The notes beneath the pieces were generated by a model, which ran no database searches, had not been told where the DNA came from, and saw only the letters and a program-made list of their open reading frames with translations. DNA of 64,000 nt from Candidatus Marivariicella framensis (GTDB lineage: Bacteria; Bacteroidota; Bacteroidia; Flavobacteriales; Flavobacteriaceae): the NCBI GenBank assembly GCA_905182735.1, contig CAJJCT010000031.1, forward strand, positions 1 to 64,000. The letters are read 5' to 3'. The position numbers were made by a program, and so were the translations under genes. This document shows, piece by piece, positions 36,319-47,799 of the stretch. Position 1 is the first letter of the stretch. Every line of letters starts with the position of its first letter.

Positions 36319-37022
36319 GGTTCCGTCTGAAACTGATTAATTCCAGAAGCAGAATTATTCCCTTGTAGATCAATAGTTATGACCTGCCAGAAATAATTTG
36401 TATTTATGGTTAATTGTTGATTAAATGAAGTTTGAGGAATTTTATCTCCAAGTTTTGATAAATTATCAATTGAAGTTCCTAAATAAAAATCATACCCTGA
36501 AATATTGTTATCCTCATCAGTGCTTGTCCATAAAAATTCTATCAAATCAGAATTTGCAAGAGATATTAGTTCTTCATTTGCAGGATAAATCAAATTTGCT
36601 GGCTGAGGTAAAAAATCACCAATTACATTTCCTTCTAAATAAAATTCCCATATTTCGCTTTGAGTTGTTACTATTGTGGAATTTGAAATTGAAGTCACCG
36701 ACCAAGAATAAGCCCCACCTTTTGGTAACGTTAATTTCTTGTTGATAGTTTCTGGAACCTCCCCATTAAATCGAATTCCACTTGTTGTATCCTTATATTT
36801 TATATTTGAAGATTTACCAATCGCTATGACCTCATAATAATCAGTGTTATCTGATTTTATCCAAGAAAAATCAACTCTACTTTGATCAAAGCTAATACTT
36901 GTCGCTGTGTTACAATTGTCACCATTTTGTGGAGCTAACAGAACTGCAGGATTTGGATCAGGGATTGAATCCTTTCCACAACCATAAATTATAAATAAAA
37001 AAAGAACTATTTTAATTTTCAT
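36315..37022 (-). CDS. Putative lipoprotein with FN3-like repeats
   Basis: Lipobox FIIYGCG; two repeated YYEV.../ISGYDFYLG...YFWQV FN3-like segments; start overlaps upstream protease stop. Confidence 0.7.
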   Translation of the reverse strand: MKIKIVLFLFIIYGCGKDSIPDPNPAVLLAPQNGDNCNTATSISFDQSRVDFSWIKSDNTDYYEVIAIGKSSNIKYKDTTSGIRFNGEVPETINKKLTLPKGGAYSWSVTSISNSTIVTTQSEIWEFYLEGNVIGDFLPQPANLIYPANEELISLANSDLIEFLWTSTDEDNNISGYDFYLGTSIDNLSKLGDKIPQTSFNQQLTINTNYFWQVITIDLQGNNSASGINQFQTEP

Positions 37023-40000
37023 CTTTTAATGATTTTAATAGATTGTCCCCCTGTCTTACTTATAATATTCATTATGTAGGCTCCGGGAGGATATTCAGAC
37101 ATTGACCATTCAAAATAATTTTCATCATTTTGTAGGTTTATTTGATTTGATTTTATAAACTCTCCATCGATACTGTAAAATTTAATGCTAAAAATTTTAT
37201 CAAATCCTCCTAAATAAACTTTAGCTATCGAAGCAACTGGGTTAGGAGAAACATATGCATTCTCACTTATATTGATTGTTCTTTCATATGTCCCCTGACA
37301 TCCTAAATCAGTGGTAATATTTAACTGATTTATTCCTTTTGTTAGAGGCAAACTAATATTATCTGATTTATTATAATTATAAGATCTTCCATTTAATTCA
37401 ACATAATAATTATCTCCTCCATTTAAATTTAAATTTAATTCTTGATTAGTGTAATTTACTATGGTACTCACCGACAATGATTCTGGCTCATTTATTGCAG
37501 CGGTAAAACATCTTTCAATTTGATTTTCTCCATTGGAATATATGCATAGCATGTAGTCTCCATTTTGAAGGTTGTTGATGATTTTACCAGTTTGTTTAAA
37601 GAAACTTCCTTCTTCGTTATATCCATTTGGGCCCAATAAGATATAGGTATAGTTAAAGTCTGCAAAAGCTGAAATTGATATTGAACCATTATTTCTTGTA
37701 ATACAGCTTTCATCAAATTTTAAGATTTGAAAATTATTTTGCGCGTCAAAATCACAAATATCTCCTTCTCCGTCTAAATCAGAATCAGATTGATTTTGAT
37801 TAGTGATTTGGGGACAATTATCTATTGTGTCTGCAATACTATCTAAATCACTGTTTGCTAACATCTCTCCTTTGATTGTCATATTAATTTGAAAATCTAA
37901 TAGTTCGCCAATATCTTCAGGCCCATTATCTTCAATGTTAAGTGTCCAATTTCCAAATGCAGTTTTTCCAATCAAACCATCAATTGGTTGATTGGGTCGG
38001 AATTTTCCTGTGAATGGAGGGCTTGCATTATTTATTGAAACACTAGCGTTTTGATAAAAAATAGTGTTTGTGAAATTATCACCGGCTCCTGACTGAGTTC
38101 CCAATCCAATATTTTCAGCAAGACTAAAAATAGTTCCATCAGGTGAAACTAAAAATAAAGACAAATCAGATACCCAAGTATGATTAATGTTAACAAGAAC
38201 TTCGATGTCACTTATGGCATTTACATCACTTATGAAAATTGAAGAACTGGTATATCCAATATTGACACTTTGGTTATTAATTACTTCCGCATCATTTAAC
38301 ACTAGAGGTAAACTACTTGCAACATAACTATTATTGGTAATTTTAGCGGTGACAAATGAAAAAACATCAGACCATTCACTAATACCACATTCATTTTCAG
38401 AGGCCACTCTCCAATAATAAGTTGTTCCAGAATCTAATTCTTGTAAATTGATAAAATTGTTTTCAGTGTTTATCTGATTTGTTATCGATGATAAATCAGA
38501 ATCCAAAGAAATTTCAAATATGTATTTTGACACATTTGGATTAGTATTCCATTCAAATTGAAAATCTAGAACTTCTTGATTTCCTTGAGATGGAGAAATT
38601 AGTTCGGGTCTAGATATTAATTCTTTATAATTATTTATTTCAATTGGAAAAATCGCAGACACGTTTCCTGATTCTGCAAGTATATTAATTCTATTTACTC
38701 CAATAGGCAAGGATGATAATCCAGTTAAATTAATACTGATACTTGAAGTGCTTGATGAAAATAAATCTTGACTAAATGTATAGCTTAATCCACTGTTTAG
38801 GTTTGCTATACTTAGTGAAATTGGATTATTTAAGGATTCATAAACTCCAAGGTCCAATAAAATAGTTTCACTTAGCGGGCTACAAAAATCATAAGAAAAC
38901 TTATCAAACAGGACTGCAAATGGTCTTTGCACAATACTTATGGGTTTTTTATTAATCGAATAATAAATAGAGTTTTTAGAACTTATTTTTATTCTTGTAT
39001 TTTCTGATGACAAACCACTTGGAACTCTATAAATAAATTCACCGTCATTTGGAGTGGAATTAGATATTAAAGTATTGAAGCTCTGACCTGCATCTAAAGA
39101 CAATAATATTGATACTTCCAAGGTGTTTATTGGTTGTAAGTTTGTGTTAGCAACATCCCATTGAATAATTACATTATCTCCTGTTTTCCATATATTTTCA
39201 TCTTCAGACTGCGAGGTCACACTAAACGGTCCTGCATTTGTTGTTATTGTTAATGTCATAGAGTCTGTAGAAGATTGACCTCCTTGTCCCGTTGATAAAG
39301 GTGACCTGTCTCTAACTGTCAATCCCCAATTTAATTCTCTTGCAACATTAGATACAGTTTCCCAAGCTGAACCGGTTGTAGGGTTAGTTTGAGTTAATTC
39401 TCCATTTAAAACCGAGGTTAAATTAGGTATACTTCTTAATGGACTAATTGACGGAGGCAAAGATCTAGCAGTTGCACCAGTATAATTATCTGGGCCAAAT
39501 TCTGAAACTGTCATTGAAGCACTATCAATTTGTTCCCAACAATATGTCAGCTGATCATTATCTATATCAGAAGCCGAGGCCGATAATTCATATGCCGTTC
39601 CTTTTGGTATAATATAATTAATTCCTGCATCTGCATTTGGTGGGTTGTTTGTCAATTCCACAGAACTAAAACAGGACTCCGTAGCAATGTAGTCAGCAAT
39701 ATTTTCAATACTTTTATAATTAAAATATGGATCACTATGTTGCTGAACATCATCAGGGCCAGTTATTCCTGCATATCCCATAATTGTTGATCCACTCCCA
39801 GGCTCTACATTTGATCCTGATCCTTCATTATTATATGCAAAAGTGTGAAATGCACCAAATTGATGACCCATTTCGTGAGCAACATAATCAATGTCAAAAT
39901 AGTCATTTAAAAATTCTCCATCTGCAGATAAGAATCCATGGGAAGTAAATGCACTCCCTTTTTGTCCATTTTTACATATGCAACCAATACATCCAGCATT

Positions 40001-40882
40001 TCCATTATTGGAGCCATAAGCAAATAGATGCCCTATATCATAATTTTCTTCTCCAAAATTAGAAGTAAGATCTTCTTGGACTTCAGAATTATAATTGCCC
40101 GTGTAAGGATCTGTTTCTGGATCAGTATAAAGCAATTCAACTCCTGAAACAAGTTGCATTGTTATGCTTAGATCAGTTTCATAAACACTATTTACCCTAT
40201 TCATAGTTGAAACAATAGAGGCCAGAGCATCTTCCTGCCCTGTCCCGTTTTCATCATCATTATCATCCCAAAAATTTGTGTACTCCGCTGTTGTGGAGAT
40301 TGCTAACCTAAAAGTTCTTAATTTTTTATCGTTATTAATACTCTTATTAAAACTTACATTTTTTTTAAATTCTGATTTTGAATTAAAATCACTAATTGTT
40401 TTACACTCCCAATCTTTATTGTATTTTTTACTTCTTTTATACGTATAGTGTTTTCCTTTTAATTTTCTATCAGGTTGAATAAAAACATTTTCTTTTCCAG
40501 GAATATTTATCCAAGCACTAATACCCCTTGGAGTTAATGTCATTCTTAAAGATACATTAGGACGTTTTTGACTGAAACCCTTGAAGGTTTGAATTAAAGG
40601 ATATTTCAATGAAAGTTGTGGTGATAATAATGAGATTTCTTTAATAATAAATGACTCGTAATCATTATTTTCATTTGGAAGAAAAACTACTTTTTGTTTT
40701 TGATTTTTAAATTCATTTTTAAACTTATCCTCATTTAAATCAAATGTTTTAACTGGAGTATTCTCTATTTCCTGGATCTGACTTAAATCCGAAACCCAGT
40801 AATTTTGAGATTTAAGCTTACTCGGAAGGAATATTAAAACTATTAATTGTAATAATGATAAGTTTAAATATAAGTTTTTCAT
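37019..40882 (-). CDS. Secreted zinc metalloprotease (reprolysin-like) with FN3-like region, P-domain, TSP3-like repeat and T9SS type A sorting domain
   Basis: HEMGHQFGAFH metzincin motif; P-domain-like DLSLFLVSPDGT...GNWTLNIEDNGPEDIGELLDFQI; DSDLDSIADTIDNCP; C-terminal YVSPNPVAS...PPGAYIMNI...IKIIKR. Confidence 0.9.
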   Translation of the reverse strand: MKNLYLNLSLLQLIVLIFLPSKLKSQNYWVSDLSQIQEIENTPVKTFDLNEDKFKNEFKNQKQKVVFLPNENNDYESFIIKEISLLSPQLSLKYPLIQTFKGFSQKRPNVSLRMTLTPRGISAWINIPGKENVFIQPDRKLKGKHYTYKRSKKYNKDWECKTISDFNSKSEFKKNVSFNKSINNDKKLRTFRLAISTTAEYTNFWDDNDDENGTGQEDALASIVSTMNRVNSVYETDLSITMQLVSGVELLYTDPETDPYTGNYNSEVQEDLTSNFGEENYDIGHLFAYGSNNGNAGCIGCICKNGQKGSAFTSHGFLSADGEFLNDYFDIDYVAHEMGHQFGAFHTFAYNNEGSGSNVEPGSGSTIMGYAGITGPDDVQQHSDPYFNYKSIENIADYIATESCFSSVELTNNPPNADAGINYIIPKGTAYELSASASDIDNDQLTYCWEQIDSASMTVSEFGPDNYTGATARSLPPSISPLRSIPNLTSVLNGELTQTNPTTGSAWETVSNVARELNWGLTVRDRSPLSTGQGGQSSTDSMTLTITTNAGPFSVTSQSEDENIWKTGDNVIIQWDVANTNLQPINTLEVSILLSLDAGQSFNTLISNSTPNDGEFIYRVPSGLSSENTRIKISSKNSIYYSINKKPISIVQRPFAVLFDKFSYDFCSPLSETILLDLGVYESLNNPISLSIANLNSGLSYTFSQDLFSSSTSSISINLTGLSSLPIGVNRINILAESGNVSAIFPIEINNYKELISRPELISPSQGNQEVLDFQFEWNTNPNVSKYIFEISLDSDLSSITNQINTENNFINLQELDSGTTYYWRVASENECGISEWSDVFSFVTAKITNNSYVASSLPLVLNDAEVINNQSVNIGYTSSSIFISDVNAISDIEVLVNINHTWVSDLSLFLVSPDGTIFSLAENIGLGTQSGAGDNFTNTIFYQNASVSINNASPPFTGKFRPNQPIDGLIGKTAFGNWTLNIEDNGPEDIGELLDFQINMTIKGEMLANSDLDSIADTIDNCPQITNQNQSDSDLDGEGDICDFDAQNNFQILKFDESCITRNNGSISISAFADFNYTYILLGPNGYNEEGSFFKQTGKIINNLQNGDYMLCIYSNGENQIERCFTAAINEPESLSVSTIVNYTNQELNLNLNGGDNYYVELNGRSYNYNKSDNISLPLTKGINQLNITTDLGCQGTYERTINISENAYVSPNPVASIAKVYLGGFDKIFSIKFYSIDGEFIKSNQINLQNDENYFEWSMSEYPPGAYIMNIISKTGGQSIKIIKR

Positions 40883-40960
40883 ATAAATAAATAATCAAGT
40901 CAAAATGATAAAATGAAAATGGTATTTTTGGTTATATTATGTGTAATATACATTTTTTTA

Positions 40961-41890
40961 ATGAAGGTTTATAAAAGCATAGAAAATTATAAAAGTTTAA
41001 AAGAATCTTTTCTGACTATAGGGACTTTTGATGGAGTTCATGTTGGGCACCAGGCCATAATAAAAAGACTGGTTAATAATGCTCATTCTGAAAATGCTCA
41101 TGCTGTTGTTTTAACTTTTTTTCCACATCCCAGAAGTGTAATTCAGGATGAAAAAAGTCTATTACTAATTGATAGTATGAAAGAAAAAGAAAATCTATTC
41201 AGACTATTAGGAGTTGATATTTTAATTATACATCCATTTACTTTAGAGTTTTCAAATTTAAGCGCCAAAAAATTTACGAGAGATATTTTAGTTAATTCTC
41301 TAAATGTATCCAAGTTGTTTATAGGATATGATCATCGTTTTGGCAAAAACAGGACCGCATCAGTTTCTGACTTAATATCATTTGGTCAAACTTATGGTTT
41401 TGATGTTGAAGTTATTCCTGCTCAAGATATTGATGCTATTTCTGTAAGCTCAACGAAAATTAGAAAAGCTTTATCTGAGGGAGACATAAAAAGAGTAAGT
41501 GAATATTTAGGAAGAGATTACATCCTTGAGGGAGTTGTTGTTCATGATCAGGGATTAGGGAGCAAAATAGGATTTCCAACTGCTAACATTAAAGTTATAC
41601 CAAAATATAAGATATTGCCAAAAACAGGAGTTTACTGGGTTTCGATGATTTGGTTAAGTCAAAAGTACTTTGGAATGTTAAATTTTGGGGTCAGACCCTC
41701 TTTATCAATTAAGAAAAAAACTATTGAAATTCACTTCTTTAATTTTAATCAAAATATATATGATGAAACTATTAAAATAAGTTTTCATGCTAAAATTAGA
41801 GATGAAAAAAAATTTGATTCATTGGAGTCATTGAAGTCTCAACTAAAACTTGATAGAAAATTCTGTTATGAATTAGAAAAAACTAATTAA
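40961..41890 (+). CDS. ribF: Bifunctional riboflavin kinase/FAD synthetase (ORF opens at 40913; likely start at Met17)
   Basis: LTIGTFDGVHVGHQAII; FIGYDHRFGKNR; VSSTKIRKAL; GLGSKIGFPTANI. Confidence 0.95.
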   Translation: MKVYKSIENYKSLKESFLTIGTFDGVHVGHQAIIKRLVNNAHSENAHAVVLTFFPHPRSVIQDEKSLLLIDSMKEKENLFRLLGVDILIIHPFTLEFSNLSAKKFTRDILVNSLNVSKLFIGYDHRFGKNRTASVSDLISFGQTYGFDVEVIPAQDIDAISVSSTKIRKALSEGDIKRVSEYLGRDYILEGVVVHDQGLGSKIGFPTANIKVIPKYKILPKTGVYWVSMIWLSQKYFGMLNFGVRPSLSIKKKTIEIHFFNFNQNIYDETIKISFHAKIRDEKKFDSLESLKSQLKLDRKFCYELEKTN

Positions 41891-41924
41891 CAATTCCATT
41901 ATTTTTGTATTTAAACAATAAAAC

Positions 41925-43199
41925 ATGTTAGCACTTTCATACATCCGAGACAATAGAGATCTAATTATTGAAGCTCAAAAGAAAAGAAATTATGATGCTA
42001 AAAACATAATAGATGAAATAATTAAACTTGATTCTTTAAGAAGAAATAATCAATCTGAACTTGAAAGCAAATTAGCTAAAGCTAATGTTTTAGCTAAAGA
42101 CATTGGAGTATTATATAAAAAAGGAGAACATGAAAAAGCAAGTAACTTAAAGACAGAATCTTCTGAACTTAAATCTTCTTCAAAAGTTATTCAAGATAAT
42201 TTGAATACAATTGAAGAAAAAATAATTGAACTCAGAACACAAATCCCAAATACTCCTCATGAAAGTGTTCCTCATGGTAGTTCAGAAAAAGATAATGAAG
42301 AAGTTTTTAGAAGTGCTGATTTAACTGAATTATCTGACAAAGCACTTCCTCACTGGGAACTAGCAAAAAAATATGATATCATTGATTTTGATCTTGGAAG
42401 TAAAATCTCTGGAGCTGGATTTCCAGTTTATAAAAATAAAGGTGCTCGACTTCAACGTGGGTTAATTAATTATTTTCTTGATAAAAACACTTCTGCAGGT
42501 TATAATGAATTTCAAGTTCCACACCTTGTAAACGCAGAGTCAGGATTTGGTACTGGTCAATTACCTGACAAAGAAGGACAAATGTACCATTCACAAGAAG
42601 ATGATCTTTATTTAATTCCAACGGCGGAAGTTCCACTAACCAATCTATATAGAAATGTTTTATTAAACGAAAGTGAGCTACCTATATGCCTAACAGGTTA
42701 TACTCCATGTTTTAGAAGAGAGGCGGGAAGTTATGGAGCCCACGTAAGAGGGTTGAATCGTTTACACCAGTTTGATAAAGTAGAAATTGTTCGTTTGGAG
42801 ACTCCTGAAAAAGCTATATCTGCTTTAAACGAAATGGTTGAACATATAAAAAACATACTTTCTGAATTAGAATTACCATACCGAATTTTAAAACTTTGTG
42901 GGGGTGATTTAGGTTTTACTTCAGCCCTAACTTATGACTTTGAAATTTATTCAGCTGCTCAAAAAAGATGGTTGGAAATCAGTTCTGTGTCTATTTTTAA
43001 TAATTATCAATCCGAGAGACTGAAGCTTAGATATAAAACCAAAAAAGGGAACAAACGTCCTGTTTTCACTCTTAATGGAAGTGCATTAGCTCTTCCAAGA
43101 GTTGTCGCTGGATTACTGGAAAATTTTCAAACTGAAAAAGGTATTGTAATCCCTAAAGCTCTTGTTCCCTATACAGGTTTTGATATTATTGAATTATGA
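41925..43199 (+). CDS. serS: Seryl-tRNA synthetase
   Basis: MLALSYIRDN; class II motifs TAEVPLTNLYR, CFRREAGSYGAHVRGLNRLHQF, LNGSALALPR. Confidence 0.98.
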   Translation: MLALSYIRDNRDLIIEAQKKRNYDAKNIIDEIIKLDSLRRNNQSELESKLAKANVLAKDIGVLYKKGEHEKASNLKTESSELKSSSKVIQDNLNTIEEKIIELRTQIPNTPHESVPHGSSEKDNEEVFRSADLTELSDKALPHWELAKKYDIIDFDLGSKISGAGFPVYKNKGARLQRGLINYFLDKNTSAGYNEFQVPHLVNAESGFGTGQLPDKEGQMYHSQEDDLYLIPTAEVPLTNLYRNVLLNESELPICLTGYTPCFRREAGSYGAHVRGLNRLHQFDKVEIVRLETPEKAISALNEMVEHIKNILSELELPYRILKLCGGDLGFTSALTYDFEIYSAAQKRWLEISSVSIFNNYQSERLKLRYKTKKGNKRPVFTLNGSALALPRVVAGLLENFQTEKGIVIPKALVPYTGFDIIEL

Positions 43200-43510
43200 T
43201 TTATTATAACGTGACATCTCGTTTAGATAGAAGTATTGAGGTTGAATGGATAAATTGGATGCAAGAAAAACATATTCCAGAGATGTTGAATACTAAGTAC
43301 TTTACTGAAGTAAAGCTATTAAAAATTGATTTTGATGATCAAGAGGACAATCCTACTTATGCAACTCAATACTTGTTATCCTCTGAAGCCCTACTTAAAA
43401 GCTACATTAAAAATAAAGCTGATATTTTAAAAAATAAAATAATTGAAAAATTTGGAGAGAGAGTGCTTTCATTTAACACCAAACTTGAAGTAATAAGTGA
43501 GCATAAATGA
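43196..43510 (+). CDS. DUF4286 family protein
   Basis: [35 protein letters not shown] pattern; between serS and ksgA. Confidence 0.8.
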   Translation: MIYYNVTSRLDRSIEVEWINWMQEKHIPEMLNTKYFTEVKLLKIDFDDQEDNPTYATQYLLSSEALLKSYIKNKADILKNKIIEKFGERVLSFNTKLEVISEHK

Positions 43511-44289
43511 AAAACGTAAACCCAAAGAAGAAACTTGGTCAGCATTTTTTAATTGATTTAAATATTGCAAAAAAAATTTCAGAAACTTTAAAGTTTGAGA
43601 ATTATGATAAAGTATTAGAAATAGGCCCAGGAATGGGAGTTTTAACAAGATTCATACTTCATAAAACAACTCCTTATGTTGTAGAAATAGACTCGGAATC
43701 AGTTCAATATTTAAATGATAATTTTATTGAATTAAAAGATAAAATTATTGAAGAAGACTTTCTAAAATTAGACCTTAAGAATATTTTTAACAAACCTTTT
43801 GCTGTAATTGGTAATTTCCCATATAACATATCTTCACAAATTGTTTTCAAAATAATTGAAAATCGCAAATTAATTCCTTTTTTTTCAGGGATGTTTCAAA
43901 AAGAAGTTGCTCAAAGAATATGCGAACCATCTGGCTCAAAGAAATATGGAATACTTTCTGTTTTGTGTCAACTTTTTTTTATTACAACCTATCTGTTTTC
44001 AGTGTCACCACAGGTTTTTAACCCTAAACCAAAAGTAGAATCTGGAGTGATTCAAATGCGAAGAAAAGAAAATTTTTATCTTAATTGTAATGAAAAATTA
44101 TTATTTAAAATTATAAAAACAAGCTTTCAGCAAAGAAGAAAAACACTCAGAAATAGTTTAAAAACACTAAGTCTGCCAAAAAATATTACAGAAGATAGTA
44201 TATTTGATCTAAGACCAGAATCCCTCAATTGTGAGGCATTTGTCAAGCTTACTAAAATGATTGAAAATGTCAAACTTTCAAATTCATAA
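43507..44289 (+). CDS. rsmA: 16S rRNA (adenine1518-N6/adenine1519-N6)-dimethyltransferase
   Basis: [43 protein letters not shown]. Confidence 0.97.
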   Translation: MKNVNPKKKLGQHFLIDLNIAKKISETLKFENYDKVLEIGPGMGVLTRFILHKTTPYVVEIDSESVQYLNDNFIELKDKIIEEDFLKLDLKNIFNKPFAVIGNFPYNISSQIVFKIIENRKLIPFFSGMFQKEVAQRICEPSGSKKYGILSVLCQLFFITTYLFSVSPQVFNPKPKVESGVIQMRRKENFYLNCNEKLLFKIIKTSFQQRRKTLRNSLKTLSLPKNITEDSIFDLRPESLNCEAFVKLTKMIENVKLSNS

Positions 44290-45625
44290 AGATTTTATTA
44301 CAGCTATTAAAATACTAATAGCTGAAGAAAGCAATATAAAGCTTAGGATAAAGCTGAAAGATATTCATTATGCAGATATTGCTGAATTAGTTAATGAACT
44401 TAACCCTGATCAAGGAACTTATTTAATTAAACTTCTAGACAGTGAAAAAACTGCAGATATTCTTCCAGAACTAGATGAATATCAAAGAGAGGCTGTTTTA
44501 GAAAATCTTTCAGCAAAAGAAATTGCTGAAGAAGTTGAAATACTAGATACTGATGATGCTGCTGATATTATAGCTGAACTTCCTGAAGAGAGACAAGAAA
44601 AAGTAATGTCAGAAATTACCGACTCTTCTCATATTGATGATATTAGAGAGCTTTTGACCTATGATGAAAATTCTGCAGGTGGTTTAATGGCAAAAGAATT
44701 GGTTAAAGTTCAAGAAAATCTGAGTGTATTGAAATGCTTAAATACTATTAAAAGTCAAGCAGAAGAAATAACCAGAATTCATTCAGTCTATGTAGTAGAT
44801 AGCAGTAATCGACTTAAAGGTCGATTATCTCTAAAAGACCTTTTAACTGCTAACTCTCAAGATAAAGTGAAAGATATTTATATTCCAAAAGTTGATTTTG
44901 TTACAGTTGATCAAGATGGAGAAGAAGTTGCTAAGATTATGTCAAAATACGATCTAGAAGCTATTCCTGTTATAAACAAAAAAAGAGAACTAGTTGGACG
45001 AATTACAATTGATGATATTTTAGATTTAATAAAAGAAGAAGCTGAAAAAGATTATCAATTAGCTGCAGGTATTGCATCAGATGTAGAGGCCGATGATACA
45101 ATTTTTGAACTTTCAAGAGCTCGCCTTCCATGGCTTTTTCTTGGTCTTATGGGTGGTCTTGGAAGTGTTTTTATATTGCAGAAATTTGAAGTTATAATGG
45201 TAAGGCCTGATTTACGAAGTCTATTTTTTTACACTCCCCTTATAGCTGCAATGGCTGGAAATGTTGGTGTTCAATCATCAGCAATAATAGTTCAGGGTTT
45301 GGCAAATAATAATTTAAAGGGGTCTTTACTTTCAAGACTTATTAAAGAAATAGGATTAAGCCTAATTAACGGTTTTGTTTTATCTATTCTTTTAATAATA
45401 TTTGGTCAAATCATAAATCAGGATTTAAAATTAAGTCTTACAATAGCACTATCTATGATGAGTGTTATTATAGTTGCTGCTCTGATAGGAACTTTCACTC
45501 CTATTGTGCTAAATAAAAAAGGGATTGATCCCGCAATAGCAACTGGTCCATTTATAACTACATCTAATGATATTTTTGGGATATTTTTATTTTTTTACAT
45601 AGCAAAAATCATTTTAGGTTTTTAA
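44267..45625 (+). CDS. mgtE: Magnesium transporter MgtE (ORF opens at 44261)
   Basis: N-domain [18 protein letters not shown] domains; TM region [25 protein letters not shown]. Confidence 0.96.
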   Translation: MSNFQIHKDFITAIKILIAEESNIKLRIKLKDIHYADIAELVNELNPDQGTYLIKLLDSEKTADILPELDEYQREAVLENLSAKEIAEEVEILDTDDAADIIAELPEERQEKVMSEITDSSHIDDIRELLTYDENSAGGLMAKELVKVQENLSVLKCLNTIKSQAEEITRIHSVYVVDSSNRLKGRLSLKDLLTANSQDKVKDIYIPKVDFVTVDQDGEEVAKIMSKYDLEAIPVINKKRELVGRITIDDILDLIKEEAEKDYQLAAGIASDVEADDTIFELSRARLPWLFLGLMGGLGSVFILQKFEVIMVRPDLRSLFFYTPLIAAMAGNVGVQSSAIIVQGLANNNLKGSLLSRLIKEIGLSLINGFVLSILLIIFGQIINQDLKLSLTIALSMMSVIIVAALIGTFTPIVLNKKGIDPAIATGPFITTSNDIFGIFLFFYIAKIILGF

Positions 45626-45626
45626 C

Positions 45627-46559
45627 ATGAAAATACTACATGTAGATAAAAATCACTCTCTTTTAATCGATGGACTAAAATTTTCAGGTCATGAAAATAT
45701 TGAATTATATTTAGAATCAAAATCAGAAATTTTAAAAATTATTCATGATTTTGATGCACTAATAATTAGGAGTAGATTCCCCATAGATAAAGAATTTATA
45801 ACTGCTGCTAAAAACCTTAAGATAATTGGACGTGTTGGGTCAGGACTTGAAAATATTGATGTTGATTTTGCTAAAAAAAGTGGAATAAAAATTTTATCTG
45901 CTCCAGAAGGTAACAGAGCTGCTGTTGGTGAACATGTTATTGGAATGATTTTATGTTTAATGAATAAAACAATCTTATCTCACAAAAATATACAAAATGG
46001 TATTTGGGATAGAGAGATTTCAAGAGGCTATGAAATAGAAAATAAAATTATTGGAATAATTGGTTATGGAAATATGGGAAAAAGCTTAGCGAAAAAATTA
46101 AAAGGGTTTAATGCTAAAGTTATTTTCTATGATATTAAAAAAAATATTGCAGATCAAAATGCTGAGCAAGTTGATGTTTTAAGAATTAAAAATGAAGCCC
46201 AAGTTCTTAGCCTACATGTTCCTCAGACTTTACTTACGTTAGGAATGATTAATTTAAATTTTATTTCAGAAATGAAAAACCCTTTTTGGCTAATAAACAC
46301 TTCGAGAGGAAGCGCAGTTGTTACTGAAGATTTGGTTAATGGTTTAAAAAGCGGTAAAATACTTGGAGCAGGATTAGATGTTTTAGAGTATGAGTCTAGT
46401 TCATTTAATTCTATTTTTAAAGATAAAAGTATTCCTAAATCAATTGAATATTTGATTAATAGTGAAAATGTTATTCTAAGCCCACATGTTGCAGGATGGA
46501 CAGTTGAGAGTTATAAAAAACTTTCAAAAGTTATTTTAGATAAAATCAATCAGTTATAA
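45627..46559 (+). CDS. D-isomer specific 2-hydroxyacid dehydrogenase (phosphoglycerate dehydrogenase-like)
   Basis: IIGRVGSGLENID; IIGIIGYGNMGKSLAKKL; LINTSRGSAVVTEDLV; LSPHVAGWT. Confidence 0.92.
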   Translation: MKILHVDKNHSLLIDGLKFSGHENIELYLESKSEILKIIHDFDALIIRSRFPIDKEFITAAKNLKIIGRVGSGLENIDVDFAKKSGIKILSAPEGNRAAVGEHVIGMILCLMNKTILSHKNIQNGIWDREISRGYEIENKIIGIIGYGNMGKSLAKKLKGFNAKVIFYDIKKNIADQNAEQVDVLRIKNEAQVLSLHVPQTLLTLGMINLNFISEMKNPFWLINTSRGSAVVTEDLVNGLKSGKILGAGLDVLEYESSSFNSIFKDKSIPKSIEYLINSENVILSPHVAGWTVESYKKLSKVILDKINQL

Positions 46560-47799
46560 ATTGAATTGTGTTTTGAGCTCTTTGCTCTAATAAAATATTT
46601 TTTCCATTATTTTTAATCTTTTCAATTGCTTTTTGATCAAAATGCCTAATGGTATATAAGCTTACGTTATTATCAACCTCTACTTTAAATCTATTTTTAA
46701 GATGACTCACTAATTCATTTAAACGACCATACTTGTTGTTAATACAAACAGAAAAACTAATAGCAGAATTTTGAATCAACCCTACCCTCATTTGATATAA
46801 ATGTAATAGCTTAAAAACATCACTAATATTATCTTCAATAATAAATGAAAAGTCCAATGAAGATAATCTCAAAAGAATTTGATTTTGTTTTAAAATAAAA
46901 CAAGGTATTGAAGGAAATAAGGGGCTTCCTTTTTTTATCGTTGTACCATTTTTCATTGGATTTAAAAATGACTTTACATAAAGTGGTATTTCTCTACGTT
47001 GCAAGGGCTGAAGAGTTTTTGGATGGATGACTGATGCTCCATAAAAAGCTAATTCAATGGCTTCTCTGTACGAAATATGTTCCAATAAGGTTGTCTCTGA
47101 AAAATATCTTGGATCAGCATTTAACACTCCTGCAACATCCTTCCATATAGTTACTTCAGATGCATTTAGAGCATATGCAAAAATAGAAGCAGAGTAATCA
47201 GAACCTTCTCTTCCCAAAGTCGTAGTGAAGTTGTTATGATCACTAGCAATAAAGCCTTGGGTAATATATGTGTTTCCGCTTTTAATCTCTGACTTTATTT
47301 TTTGAATAGTTAAATCCCAGTTTAAGTTAGAGTCTCTATAATAACTATCTGTTTTTATGTATTTCCTTGCGTCCAACCAAAAATTATTAATTTGGCTTGA
47401 AATAAGAAAATTATGAATAATTGTAGTAGATAAGATTTCTCCATAACAAACTATCTGATCATAGACAAAACTATACTCTTGTGATTTATTGGTAGATAAA
47501 AATATTTTTAATTCTTTAAAAATATTTTTAATTAAAGAACTGATTCTTGATGATTCTGAATCAAATAAGTTGCTTACTATTATTTGATGAAAATTTTCTA
47601 TTTCAAATAAATAATCACTTAAGTATTCATTTTTTTTTAAATATGAATCTACCACTTTCTCAAATGAATTAGTAGTCTTTCCCATAGCAGAAACAATAAT
47701 TACTGTATTATTGTAGTCAACAGTTTTTAACACTTTGAGTAAATTTCGAACCCCGTCTGCATTCTTAACGGAGGCTCCTCCAAACTTAAATATTTTCAA
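46546..47799 (-). CDS. Aspartate kinase
   Basis: KIFKFGGASVKNADGVRNL; FTTTLGREGSDYSASIFA; WKDVAGVLNADPR. Confidence 0.94.
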   Translation of the reverse strand: MKIFKFGGASVKNADGVRNLLKVLKTVDYNNTVIIVSAMGKTTNSFEKVVDSYLKKNEYLSDYLFEIENFHQIIVSNLFDSESSRISSLIKNIFKELKIFLSTNKSQEYSFVYDQIVCYGEILSTTIIHNFLISSQINNFWLDARKYIKTDSYYRDSNLNWDLTIQKIKSEIKSGNTYITQGFIASDHNNFTTTLGREGSDYSASIFAYALNASEVTIWKDVAGVLNADPRYFSETTLLEHISYREAIELAFYGASVIHPKTLQPLQRREIPLYVKSFLNPMKNGTTIKKGSPLFPSIPCFILKQNQILLRLSSLDFSFIIEDNISDVFKLLHLYQMRVGLIQNSAISFSVCINNKYGRLNELVSHLKNRFKVEVDNNVSLYTIRHFDQKAIEKIKNNGKNILLEQRAQNTIQFITD

